This document shows positions 12,967-19,762 of a stretch of DNA of 19,762 nucleotides, piece by piece. Every line of letters starts with the position of its first letter. Position 1 is the first letter of the stretch. The translations under genes and the position numbers were made by a program. The notes below the pieces were generated by a model. The model did not search any database, was not told where the DNA came from, and saw only the letters and a list, made by a program, of their open reading frames with translations. The stretch spans positions 1-19,762 of the forward strand of contig JAEWLW010000048.1 of NCBI GenBank assembly GCA_023457355.1, given 5' to 3'. The DNA comes from Bacillota bacterium. GTDB lineage: Bacteria; Bacillota; Clostridia; Oscillospirales; Ruminococcaceae.

Positions 12967-13658
12967 TTACACTTGCGGTTGATACATCCTCAAAGGCCTG
13001 CTCCTGCGCACTGCTGCGCGACGGACTGCTGGTGGGTGAAAGCTACTGCAACAACGGGCTGACCCATTCATCGACGCTGATGGTTCTGGTGGAGCACACA
13101 CTCCATACGGCAAATCTCTCGTTTGAATCGGTCGACCGGCTTGCGGTAAGCGTTGGCCCGGGCTCTTACACCGGCCTGCGCATCGGGCTGGCGGCGATAA
13201 AAGGCATGGCGCTGGCCTACGAAACACCCTGTGTCGGCGTTTCAACGCTATTGTCGCTGGCGTATAATCTTCTGCCGTTTCAAGGCGTCGTCTGCGCTGC
13301 GCTGGATGCGCGGGTGGGGCAGGTTTTTGCCGCGCTGTTTCGGATAGAGGACGGCAGGGTCATTCGGCTGACGGCCGATGACGCGATGACGCTTGAAGCC
13401 CTTGGCGAGCTGCTGCCGGATGGCGCCATGGTCTGCGGCGACGGCGCGCAACTGGTTTGTGCCCATTTTGAACAGAAAAAGCTTCGGCTGGCGCCGGCTG
13501 CGCTACAGTATCAGCGCGCTGCTTCGGTGGCGCAGGCCGCCCTCTCAGAAGATTACCCGGCTGTTCCGGCCGGTGCGCTGAAGGCGGAATATCATAGAAA
13601 ATCTCAGGCTGAGCGGGAACGCGAGGCCAAACAACAATTGGAGGAAGAGAAAGAATGA
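12963..13658 (+). CDS. tsaB: tRNA threonylcarbamoyladenosine biosynthesis protein TsaB
   Basis: The non-catalytic ASKHA-fold partner that forms the t6A complex with TsaD and TsaE. The 231-residue protein begins I-T-L-A-V-D-T-S-S-K-A-C-S and has the hallmark S-V-G-P-G-S-Y-T-G-L-R-I-G near residues 63-75. The GTG start at 12963 overlaps the tsaE stop (GTGA), with AAGGG just upstream. The C-terminal tail is charged (many Glu, Lys and Arg), and the stop overlaps the rpiB ATG. rimI and tsaD, which often follow in Firmicutes, are not here. Confidence 0.94.
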   Translation: MITLAVDTSSKACSCALLRDGLLVGESYCNNGLTHSSTLMVLVEHTLHTANLSFESVDRLAVSVGPGSYTGLRIGLAAIKGMALAYETPCVGVSTLLSLAYNLLPFQGVVCAALDARVGQVFAALFRIEDGRVIRLTADDAMTLEALGELLPDGAMVCGDGAQLVCAHFEQKKLRLAPAALQYQRAASVAQAALSEDYPAVPAGALKAEYHRKSQAEREREAKQQLEEEKE

Positions 13659-14104
13659 TCTTGGCATTGGGGAGCGACCACGGCGGTTATGAGCTGAAGG
13701 AAGAAATTAAAAAACACCTTGACGCGCGCGGGGTTGCCTATAAGGATTTTGGCTGCCATTCAATCGCTTCGGTCGATTACCCCGCCGTGGCCGCCGAAGT
13801 GGCGAGGGCCGTGGCGGGCGGCAACTACGAACGGGGGCTGCTGTTTTGCGGCACCGGCATCGGCATTTCGATCGCCGCAAACAAGGTCAGGGGCATTCGC
13901 GCCGCTTGCTGCTCCGATTATTTTTCCGCCAAATACACCCGGCTGCACAACGATGCCAACATTTTGTGCATGGGCGGGCGCGTTGTGGGCGCGGGGCTTG
14001 CGGCTGAGCTTGTCGATGTTTTTTTGGATACCGAATTTGAGGGTGGAGAGCGGCATCAGCGCAGGGTCAGCCTGATCTCCCAAATCGAATCGGAAGAGAA
14101 TTAA
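13655..14104 (+). CDS. rpiB: Ribose-5-phosphate isomerase B
   Basis: Interconverts ribulose 5-phosphate and ribose 5-phosphate. At 149 residues it is the usual RpiB length. Active-site features are D8-H9 in G-S-D-H-G-G-Y, the C-G-T-G-I-G-I loop with catalytic Cys65, and His98 in R-L-H-N-D-A-N. The ATG overlaps the tsaB stop (ATGA) and has GGAGGAAGAG upstream. In Bacillus rpiB lies near upp; here the pair is kept but a permease gene intervenes. LacA/LacB subunits are related, but the single gene and motifs favour RpiB. Confidence 0.95.
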   Translation: MILALGSDHGGYELKEEIKKHLDARGVAYKDFGCHSIASVDYPAVAAEVARAVAGGNYERGLLFCGTGIGISIAANKVRGIRAACCSDYFSAKYTRLHNDANILCMGGRVVGAGLAAELVDVFLDTEFEGGERHQRRVSLISQIESEEN

Positions 14105-14105
14105 G

Positions 14106-14834
14106 ATGATGACGCCCATCGCCATTGCGGTTTTTTTATCCACCTGTGCAGCAGGTGCTGTTGTTCAAGCCACCACGGGCTTTGGCTTCGGCATTCTTTG
14201 TATGGCGGTTTTTCCTTATATTCTGCCGAGCTATTTGCAGTCGACGGCGGTCAGCTCGGTCTGCGCGGCCACCATGTCCACCATGGTGGCCATCCGCAGC
14301 AGAAAGCATATCAATTTTAAAATCATATTGCCGCTTTTTCTTGGCTACAGTGTCGCTTCGGTTTGGAGCGTTTATTACGCCAAGACGCAGTCCGAGGGGC
14401 TGATGGTAAAGCTCCTGGGCGGCGTGCTCATTTTAGTCAGCATCTATTTTATGTTTTTCAGCGGTAAATTTCGCATTCGCCCCACCTTTTATAATGGTAT
14501 TATCGCAGGGGTGCTCGGCGGTGTGGGTTCCGGCATGTTCAGCATCGGCGGTCCGCCGGTTATCATTTACCTGATGTCGGCAATCTCGGACAAGGACGAA
14601 TACCGGGCCTGCTCTGTGACCTATTTTGCCATAGGCAGCTGGTACGTTTCCACCGTGCGGTGGATCAACGGGGTTTTTGATGCGCAGACGGTTTATCTTT
14701 GGGGCATGGCCATTCTGGCGCTTTGCGTGGGCACTTATATCGGCAACCGCATTTTTGACCGCATCAATGCTGCGACTTTAAAACGTCTGGTCTACTGCTT
14801 CATGGCTGTTTCAGGCGTGACAATGTTGTTTTAA
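14106..14834 (+). CDS. TSUP (TauE/SafE) family membrane permease
   Basis: A 242-residue membrane protein with about seven or eight hydrophobic spans in two similar halves. The second half has the family motif G-G-V-G-S-G-M-F-S-I-G-G-P-P-V (about 137-151), and the first has a matching A-T-T-G-F-G-F-G-I. TSUP proteins export or import small anions such as sulfite, sulfoacetate or taurine breakdown products; the substrate cannot be told here. The start is ATG 14106 or the next codon, with GGAAGAG upstream. It follows the rpiB stop by one base, so it is the last gene of tsaE-tsaB-rpiB-TSUP. Confidence 0.85.
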   Translation: MMTPIAIAVFLSTCAAGAVVQATTGFGFGILCMAVFPYILPSYLQSTAVSSVCAATMSTMVAIRSRKHINFKIILPLFLGYSVASVWSVYYAKTQSEGLMVKLLGGVLILVSIYFMFFSGKFRIRPTFYNGIIAGVLGGVGSGMFSIGGPPVIIYLMSAISDKDEYRACSVTYFAIGSWYVSTVRWINGVFDAQTVYLWGMAILALCVGTYIGNRIFDRINAATLKRLVYCFMAVSGVTMLF

Positions 14835-14843
14835 CAAAGGTAC

Positions 14844-14859
14844 CTATTATATATAATAG
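14844..14859 (+). promoter_or_regulatory. Perfect 16-base palindrome containing the likely upp -10 region
   Basis: CTATTATATATAATAG is a perfect inverted repeat ten bases after the permease stop codon. It contains TATAAT (14852-14857). TTAACA (14831-14836) upstream gives a 15-base spacer to TATAAT or a 17-base spacer to TAATAG. The promoter assignment is plausible, and the symmetry may be an operator or just AT-rich -10 sequence. Confidence 0.45.
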
Positions 14860-14900
14860 TGTGCCGTCACATAATATTTATCATACAGGAGGGCCTAAAA

Positions 14901-15530
14901 ATGTTAACGCCTATTATTACCGATCATCCCCTCATCCAGCATAAAGTCACTTTGATTCGTGACAAGAACACCCCCTGCAAAGAATTCCGTGAGCTGATCA
15001 GCGAGATTTCGATGTTGATGTGCTATGAAGCCACCCGCGATCTGCCTTTAAAGGAAATTGAAATTGAAACGCCCATGACCGTGACCAAGGCGAAGGTTAT
15101 CTCGGGCAGAAAGCTTGCCTTCGTGCCCATTCTGCGCGCAGGCCTCGGTATGTGCGACGGCATGCTGGCGCTGGTTCCGGCAGCCAAGGTGGGGCATATC
15201 GGTATGTACCGCGACCCCGAGACCCATACGCCGCACGAATATTACTGCAAGCTGCCCGCTGATATTGAAGAGCGCGATGTCATTCTGCTCGACCCGATGC
15301 TGGCAACCGGCGGCTCGGCCATTGACGCTGTCAACGCTGTGAAGAAGCGCAATCCCCGCAGCATCAAGTTTGTGTGTATTATCGCCGCGCCCGAAGGCAT
15401 TGAGGCGCTGACGAATGCACACCCCGACGTTCAGATTTATGCCGCTGCCCGCGACGAACGCCTCAACGAGAACAAGTATATTCTGCCCGGTCTCGGCGAT
15501 GCCGGCGACCGCATCTTCGGCACAAAATAA
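14901..15530 (+). CDS. upp: Uracil phosphoribosyltransferase
   Basis: Salvages uracil with PRPP to UMP. The ATG at 14901 is chosen because AGGAGG lies eight bases upstream and gives the usual 209-residue protein; the frame extends 14 codons further without support. Motifs include I-L-R-A-G-L-G-M (near residue 77), the PRPP loop D-P-M-L-A-T-G-G-S-A (about 130-139), and the C-terminal uracil-binding P-G-L-G-D-A-G-D-R. It probably has its own promoter in the AT-rich palindrome region. Confidence 0.97.
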   Translation: MLTPIITDHPLIQHKVTLIRDKNTPCKEFRELISEISMLMCYEATRDLPLKEIEIETPMTVTKAKVISGRKLAFVPILRAGLGMCDGMLALVPAAKVGHIGMYRDPETHTPHEYYCKLPADIEERDVILLDPMLATGGSAIDAVNAVKKRNPRSIKFVCIIAAPEGIEALTNAHPDVQIYAAARDERLNENKYILPGLGDAGDRIFGTK

Positions 15531-15581
15531 AATCCGGCCCGACCACAGGTGAGCCGACGCCGGTTTAAGGAGGAATAGCGT

Positions 15582-16772
15582 ATGAGCATGTTTGACAAAA
15601 AGACCGTTGAGGATATTGACGTCTCCCAAAAAAAGGTTCTTGTCCGCTGCGATTTTAATGTTCCGCTGGCAGATGGGCAAATCACCGACGATAAGCGCAT
15701 TGCGGCGTCGCTGCCGACGATAAAATATCTGCTGGGCAAGGGCGCTGCGGTCATTCTTTGTTCGCATCTGGGCCGCCCGAAGAACGGGCCGGAAGAAAAA
15801 TATTCGATGAAGCCGGTGGCAAAACGGTTGGAAGCGCTATTGAACCAACCCGTTCTTCTGGCCGCCGACGTTGTCGGAGATGATGCGCAGGCGAAGGCCA
15901 AGGGGCTTAAACCCGGCGAGGTTCTGATGCTTGAAAATGTCCGCTTTGAAAAGGGCGAGACAAAAAACGACCCCGCGCTTTCAGAGAAGTTTGCTGCGCT
16001 GGCCGATATTTTTGTCAATGACGCGTTCGGCACCGCGCACCGCGCACATTGCTCCACAGCGGGCGTAGCCAGGCATTTGCCGGCAGTGGGCGGCTACCTG
16101 ATCGGCAAAGAGCTGGCTGTCATGGGCAAAGCGTTAAGCAACCCTGAGCACCCGTTCGTCGCGATTTTGGGCGGCGCAAAGGTATCGGATAAAATTGGCG
16201 TTATCGAAAGCCTGCTGGATAAGGCCGACAGCATTTTGATCGGCGGCGGCATGGCCTACACCTTTTTTGCGGCGCAGGGACGCGAGATCGGCACCTCCAT
16301 CTGTGAGCAGGAGAAGATTGAGACCGCGCGGCAGCTTCTTGAAAAGGCTGAAACCAAGGGCGTGGCGCTGCTGCTGCCGGAGGATAATGTTATTGCCGAC
16401 AAATTTTCCGAGGATGCGGCCACCCAGACTGTCGCTTCCGCAGGCATACCCGCGGGCTGGATGGGTATGGATATCGGCCCTAAAACAATCGCGCGTTATG
16501 CCGACGTGATTAAAAACGCCAGAACCGTCGTTTGGAACGGGCCGATGGGCGTGTTCGAAATGTCCAAATTTGCCGAGGGTACCCGCGCCATTGCGCAGGC
16601 GATGGCAGATTCGAGCGCGGTGACCATCATCGGCGGCGGTGACTCCGCTGCTGCTGCCGCCCAGCTTGGGTTTGAGGATAAAATGACGCATATTTCCACC
16701 GGCGGCGGCGCCTCGCTGGAGTTCCTTGAGGGGCTCGAGCTGCCTGGTATCGCCTGCCTGAATGATCGCTAA
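15582..16772 (+). CDS. pgk: Phosphoglycerate kinase
   Basis: Converts 1,3-bisphosphoglycerate and ADP to 3-phosphoglycerate and ATP. At 396 residues it is full length. N-terminal substrate motifs R-C-D-F-N-V-P (22-28), S-H-L-G-R-P (61-66) and L-E-N-V-R-F are present. The C-terminal nucleotide side has I-L-G-G-A-K-V-S-D-K, W-N-G-P-M-G-V-F-E and G-G-G-D-S-A-A. AGGAGG precedes the ATG. It starts the unit pgk-tpiA-gpmI, 51 bases after upp; a CCGGC/GCCGG hairpin lies in that gap without a T run, so upp read-through is possible. gapA, usually upstream, is absent. Confidence 0.98.
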   Translation: MSMFDKKTVEDIDVSQKKVLVRCDFNVPLADGQITDDKRIAASLPTIKYLLGKGAAVILCSHLGRPKNGPEEKYSMKPVAKRLEALLNQPVLLAADVVGDDAQAKAKGLKPGEVLMLENVRFEKGETKNDPALSEKFAALADIFVNDAFGTAHRAHCSTAGVARHLPAVGGYLIGKELAVMGKALSNPEHPFVAILGGAKVSDKIGVIESLLDKADSILIGGGMAYTFFAAQGREIGTSICEQEKIETARQLLEKAETKGVALLLPEDNVIADKFSEDAATQTVASAGIPAGWMGMDIGPKTIARYADVIKNARTVVWNGPMGVFEMSKFAEGTRAIAQAMADSSAVTIIGGGDSAAAAAQLGFEDKMTHISTGGGASLEFLEGLELPGIACLNDR

Positions 16773-16789
16773 GAATGGGGGAGACTGCG

Positions 16790-17563
16790 ATGGATAGCAT
16801 AAAAAGAACCCTGATTATTGCGGGAAACTGGAAGATGAACCTGCTGCGCACACAGGCGGTTGCGCTGATAGAGGCGATTAAGCCACTGGTGGCCGGTGCT
16901 GCTTGCGAGGTGGTCGCCTGTGTGCCGTTTACCAATATCGACGGTGTGGCCGAAGCTGTCAAGGGCAGCCCCGTTCAGGTGGGCGCCCAGAACTGCCATT
17001 GGGCGGAGAGCGGCGCCTTTACGGGCGAAATTTCGGCCGCCATGCTGACGGAGCTTGGCGTACGCTATGTCATCTTAGGCCACTCGGAACGGCGCCAGTA
17101 TTTTGGCGAGACCGATGAGACGGTCAACGCACGCCTGAAGGCCGCTTTGGCCGCGGGGCTGCGTGCTATTGTATGCGTGGGTGAATCGTTGGCCCAGCGC
17201 GAAGCAGAGGAGACACTGGCGGTAATCGACCGGCAGCTTGAAGGGGCATTGCGCGATATCTCTGAAGCACAGCTGCAGGATATTGTAATCGCTTATGAGC
17301 CGATTTGGGCGATCGGCACCGGGAAAACGGCCACCGCCGAACAGGCCCAGGCGGTCTGCAAAGCCATTCGGCAAAAGGTCGCGGCGTTATACGGGCAGCG
17401 CGCCGCGGATGCACTGCGCATTCAGTATGGCGGTTCGATGAACGCCAAAAATGCCGCCGAACTCCTGGGTCAGCCGGATATTGACGGCGGACTGATTGGC
17501 GGTGCTTCGTTAAAGGCGGCAGATTTCAATGAGATTGTCCAGGCCGCTTCAAATGTGATGTGA
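16790..17563 (+). CDS. tpiA: Triosephosphate isomerase
   Basis: Interconverts glyceraldehyde 3-phosphate and dihydroxyacetone phosphate. The ATG at 16790 is preferred over 16775 because GGGGGAG lies six bases upstream; it gives 257 residues. Catalytic residues are Lys15 (in G-N-W-K-M-N), His98 (in G-H-S-E-R-R) and Glu170 (in A-Y-E-P-I-W-A-I-G-T-G-K). The phosphate-gripping Y-G-G-S motif is near the C-terminus. It follows pgk after 17 bases and precedes gpmI by 55. Confidence 0.97.
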   Translation: MDSIKRTLIIAGNWKMNLLRTQAVALIEAIKPLVAGAACEVVACVPFTNIDGVAEAVKGSPVQVGAQNCHWAESGAFTGEISAAMLTELGVRYVILGHSERRQYFGETDETVNARLKAALAAGLRAIVCVGESLAQREAEETLAVIDRQLEGALRDISEAQLQDIVIAYEPIWAIGTGKTATAEQAQAVCKAIRQKVAALYGQRAADALRIQYGGSMNAKNAAELLGQPDIDGGLIGGASLKAADFNEIVQAASNVM

Positions 17564-17618
17564 CGGATTATTGTGGTGCAAATTTTGCGCTGTGACATTA
17601 ATTAAGAGGTATAAAGAA

Positions 17619-19127
17619 TTGAAAAAGCCTGTTATGTTGATGATACTCGACGGCTATGGACTCCGTCAGGAAACGAAGGGGAATGCCATATATGCCGCCC
17701 AAAAACCGAATATTGACCGCCTGACGCAGCGGTGGCCCTGCACGACGATAGGCGCCTCCGGGCTTGATGTCGGCCTGCCCGACGGGCAGATGGGCAATTC
17801 CGAGGTCGGGCATACCAACATTGGCGCTGGGCGGGTGGTCTATCAGGAGTTGACAAGAATCTCCAAGGCGGTCACCGACGGCGAGTTTTCGAAGAATCTC
17901 GTTTTAAATGCTGCGATTGACGCGATGAGCAGCGATGGCACGCTTCATTTGATGGGCTTGCTTTCCGACGGCGGTGTCCACAGCCATTACACCCACCTGT
18001 ATGCTTTACTTGAACTGGCGAAGCAGCGCGGGCTTAAAAATGTTGCCGTTCACAGCTTTATGGACGGCCGCGATACCGACCCCAAGAGCGGTGCGGGTTA
18101 TTTGCTGGCCTTGCAGGCTGAGCTGGCGCGTGTCGGTGTCGGCTTTTGTGCCTCGGTTGTCGGGCGTTATTACGCGATGGACCGCGATAAGCGCTGGGAG
18201 CGCGTTCAGCAGGCTTATAATGCGGTGGCACACGGTATTGGAACGCCCTTTACCGATGCTGTAGCAGCCGTTGAGGCCAGTTACGCGCAGGATGTCACCG
18301 ATGAATTTGTCAAGCCGCTGGTGGCGCAGGGGTACTCCGGCATCAAGGATGGCGACGCGGTTATCTTTTATAACTTCAGGCCCGACCGTGCGCGAGAACT
18401 TTCCCGTGCGCTGCTGGATGATGCATTTGATGGTTTTGAGCGGGTGCGTCCCAGGTTGAGCGCCTATGTCTGCATGACAAGCTACGATGTTACCATGCCC
18501 AACTGTACCGTTGCTTTTGCGCCGCAAAGCCTCGATAACACGTTGGGGCAGGTTGTGGAGGAGGTGGGACTGCGCCAGCTGAGGATTGCCGAGACGGAAA
18601 AATATGCGCACGTCACCTTTTTCTTTAACGGTGGCGTTGAAACGCCATTCCCACACGAAGACCGCATTCTTGTAGCTTCCCCCAAGGTGGCTACATATGA
18701 CCTTCAGCCCGAAATGAGCGCCTATATCGTGACCGAGAAGCTATTGGAGGCGTTGGATAACAACGACTATGGACTTGTTGTCCTCAATTTTGCCAATTGC
18801 GATATGGTTGGGCACACCGGCGTATTTGAGGCCGCCGTCAAAGCGGTTGAAGCGGTGGACACCTGTGTGGGAAAAATCACCGAGAAGGTGCTCGAACTCG
18901 GTGGAGCCGTGCTTATCACAGCCGACCATGGCAACGCCGATGTGATGGAGAACCCCGACGGCAGCCCAATGACGGCACACACGACGAATTTGGTGCCGGT
19001 TATTGCAGTGGGCTGCGACCAGAAGATGCGTACAGGCGGTGCCTTGTGTGATTTAGCACCCACGTTGCTTTCGCTGATGGAAATTCCGCAGCCAAAGGAG
19101 ATGACAGGCAAGTCCTTGTTCATCTGA
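17619..19127 (+). CDS. gpmI: 2,3-bisphosphoglycerate-independent phosphoglycerate mutase
   Basis: Converts 3-phosphoglycerate to 2-phosphoglycerate with two metal ions and a phosphoserine intermediate. The start is taken as TTG 17619: AGAGGT lies eight bases upstream, and the protein then begins K-K-P-V-M-L-M-I-L-D-G-Y-G, the family N-terminus. The 502 residues are the normal length. Asp11 and Ser61 (in M-G-N-S-E-V-G-H) are the N-terminal catalytic residues. Also visible are D-G-R-D-T-D-P, F-R-P-D-R-A-R, and C-terminal T-A-D-H-G-N-A-D. The frame extends to an ATG at 17571 that has no ribosome binding site. The rare TTG start may lower its translation. Confidence 0.96.
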   Translation: MKKPVMLMILDGYGLRQETKGNAIYAAQKPNIDRLTQRWPCTTIGASGLDVGLPDGQMGNSEVGHTNIGAGRVVYQELTRISKAVTDGEFSKNLVLNAAIDAMSSDGTLHLMGLLSDGGVHSHYTHLYALLELAKQRGLKNVAVHSFMDGRDTDPKSGAGYLLALQAELARVGVGFCASVVGRYYAMDRDKRWERVQQAYNAVAHGIGTPFTDAVAAVEASYAQDVTDEFVKPLVAQGYSGIKDGDAVIFYNFRPDRARELSRALLDDAFDGFERVRPRLSAYVCMTSYDVTMPNCTVAFAPQSLDNTLGQVVEEVGLRQLRIAETEKYAHVTFFFNGGVETPFPHEDRILVASPKVATYDLQPEMSAYIVTEKLLEALDNNDYGLVVLNFANCDMVGHTGVFEAAVKAVEAVDTCVGKITEKVLELGGAVLITADHGNADVMENPDGSPMTAHTTNLVPVIAVGCDQKMRTGGALCDLAPTLLSLMEIPQPKEMTGKSLFI

Positions 19128-19148
19128 TTTTATCTATGGATATTTTTA

Positions 19149-19177
19149 TTGCGAACAGGATAAAATTGTAGTATGAT
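19149..19177 (+). promoter_or_regulatory. Promoter of the small membrane-protein gene
   Basis: TTGCGA (19149-19154) and TATGAT (19172-19177) are 17 bases apart, with a start near 19184 and a leader of about 48 bases. This makes the small gene independent of gpmI. Confidence 0.6.
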
Positions 19178-19231
19178 TGCAGTATCAACTAAAATCTGAT
19201 ATGGTTTTCTATTAATTAGGAGGATGTTTTG

Positions 19232-19447
19232 ATGAAGAAGCTCTCTTACCTGATTGCTTTATTTGCATTATTCGCAGCCATGATTGGGCTGATTATCGCC
19301 GCGGTCAGTTTTTTTGACCGCAAACGCAAACTAATTGGTGAAGACGAGTACGAAGATGAGCTTTATGGCGGACAGGAGTACTATTCTGAGGATCTTTCGT
19401 ATGATTCGCAGCCGGCGGCCCCGGCTCAGGAGACACCCGAAGAGTAA
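19232..19447 (+). CDS. Small single-span membrane protein with acidic, low-complexity tail
   Basis: A 71-residue protein starting at ATG 19232, with GGAGG upstream. Residues 1-28 form an N-terminal signal-anchor-like hydrophobic segment (L-S-Y-L-I-A-L-F-A-L-F-A, then I-G-L-I-I-A-A-V-S-F-F). A short basic stretch D-R-K-R-K follows and then an acidic, Tyr/Glu/Asp-rich tail that ends Pro/Ala/Glu-rich. The positive-inside rule puts the tail in the cytoplasm. It has its own promoter and a following terminator, so it is monocistronic. No family is recognised. Short membrane scaffolds of this design occur in Clostridia near cell-wall genes, but a role cannot be assigned. Confidence 0.75.
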   Translation: MKKLSYLIALFALFAAMIGLIIAAVSFFDRKRKLIGEDEYEDELYGGQEYYSEDLSYDSQPAAPAQETPEE

Positions 19448-19490
19448 TTCTTACGGGGAAGGCTTTTAATATTGTTTTGTATTGAGATTC

Positions 19491-19523
19491 GCCACAGGGC
19501 TTTTGATGCGCTGTGGCTTTTCT
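19491..19523 (+). terminator. Rho-independent terminator of the small membrane-protein gene
   Basis: GCCACAG (19491-19497) pairs with CTGTGGC (19511-19517), with a partly paired inner loop, followed by TTTTCTT. It lies 43 bases after the stop codon and isolates the gene from the promoters downstream. Confidence 0.85.
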
Positions 19524-19643
19524 TATGGTTTGCGGGCACACTTTTGTACAGGTTAAGCTTGGCCAGGAATGGCTTTATTAAAGGCGTAAATACCAAATGG
19601 AAGATGGATTTTCAATTATTTCGACATTTTTCTCTAAAAAGTG

Positions 19644-19672
19644 TTGACATATGGAAGCAGGCATGATATTAT
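19644..19672 (+). promoter_or_regulatory. Strong promoter, first of a tandem pair
   Basis: A perfect TTGACA (19644-19649) and TATTAT (19667-19672) are 17 bases apart. The sequence before it (19605-19640) is A/T-rich, like an UP element. No protein gene follows before the window end, so the transcript is probably a stable RNA. Confidence 0.8.
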
Positions 19673-19737
19673 AGCAAAGCTGTCTGCGAGAGAGGCAAAC
19701 GAAACTCGGGATAAGCCACAAAAAAGAAAAGTTGTTG

Positions 19738-19762
19738 TTGACAAAGTTTCTTGAATGTGATA
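19738..19762 (+). promoter_or_regulatory. Second tandem promoter, cut by the window edge
   Basis: A perfect TTGACA (19738-19743) is followed after exactly 17 bases by TA, the last two bases of the window and the expected first two of a -10 box. It is spaced 94 bases from the previous -35. An A-rich stretch (19719-19730) precedes it. Tandem consensus promoters of this kind usually drive rRNA operons. Confidence 0.6.

Noticed and set aside
1..19762. CRISPR array or insertion sequence
   Set aside because: No regularly spaced repeat series, no transposase frame and no terminal inverted repeats with target duplication were seen.

Overview
This window looks like chromosome from a Clostridia-type Firmicute, probably Oscillospirales/Ruminococcaceae-like. 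The reasons are AGGAGG-type ribosome binding sites, sigma-A-like promoters, some GTG and TTG starts, and Firmicute gene content and order. Most of the window is core housekeeping DNA. The accessory-looking parts are about 480-1890 and 3137-4344.

Layout. The left edge holds the start of rpmB (minus strand) and a tRNA-Arg(ACG) with its own promoter and terminator. From about 720 to 1500 there are three very short minus-strand genes. Each has its own Shine-Dalgarno and a following intrinsic terminator: a 23-residue acidic peptide, a 34-residue acidic peptide with two cysteines, and a 30-residue hydrophobic/cysteine-rich peptide. The 34-residue gene has a near-consensus extended -10 promoter packed with palindromes. 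None of the three matches a family I recognise, and no maturation enzyme lies nearby. A GltS-type glutamate:sodium symporter follows (1889-3136). Next come gene remnants and a palindrome-dense stretch (about 3751-4091) that may be a repeat element or a structured RNA.

From 4345 to 12245 the minus strand carries rodA/ftsW (own promoter) and then glmU-prs-pth-mfd, apparently transcribed from a promoter upstream of glmU. These genes serve cell-wall elongation, UDP-GlcNAc and PRPP synthesis, peptidyl-tRNA recycling and transcription-coupled repair. A divergent region at 12246-12549 separates them from a plus-strand series. That series is tsaE-tsaB-rpiB-TSUP permease (overlapping or abutting genes behind a leader with a terminator-like hairpin), then upp, then the lower-glycolysis set pgk-tpiA-gpmI, then a small single-span membrane protein with an acidic tail.

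The right edge holds a consensus promoter and, 94 bases further on, a second -35 box whose -10 would start in the last two bases. This arrangement is typical of the leader of an rRNA or other highly expressed stable-RNA operon lying just outside the window.

Connections. prs and upp both handle PRPP, and rpiB supplies pentose phosphate to the same pool. tsaE and tsaB belong to the t6A tRNA modification system. The strongest candidates for something undescribed are the three micro-genes, especially the two-cysteine peptide with its operator-like promoter, and the structured region between the gltS-side remnants and mfd.
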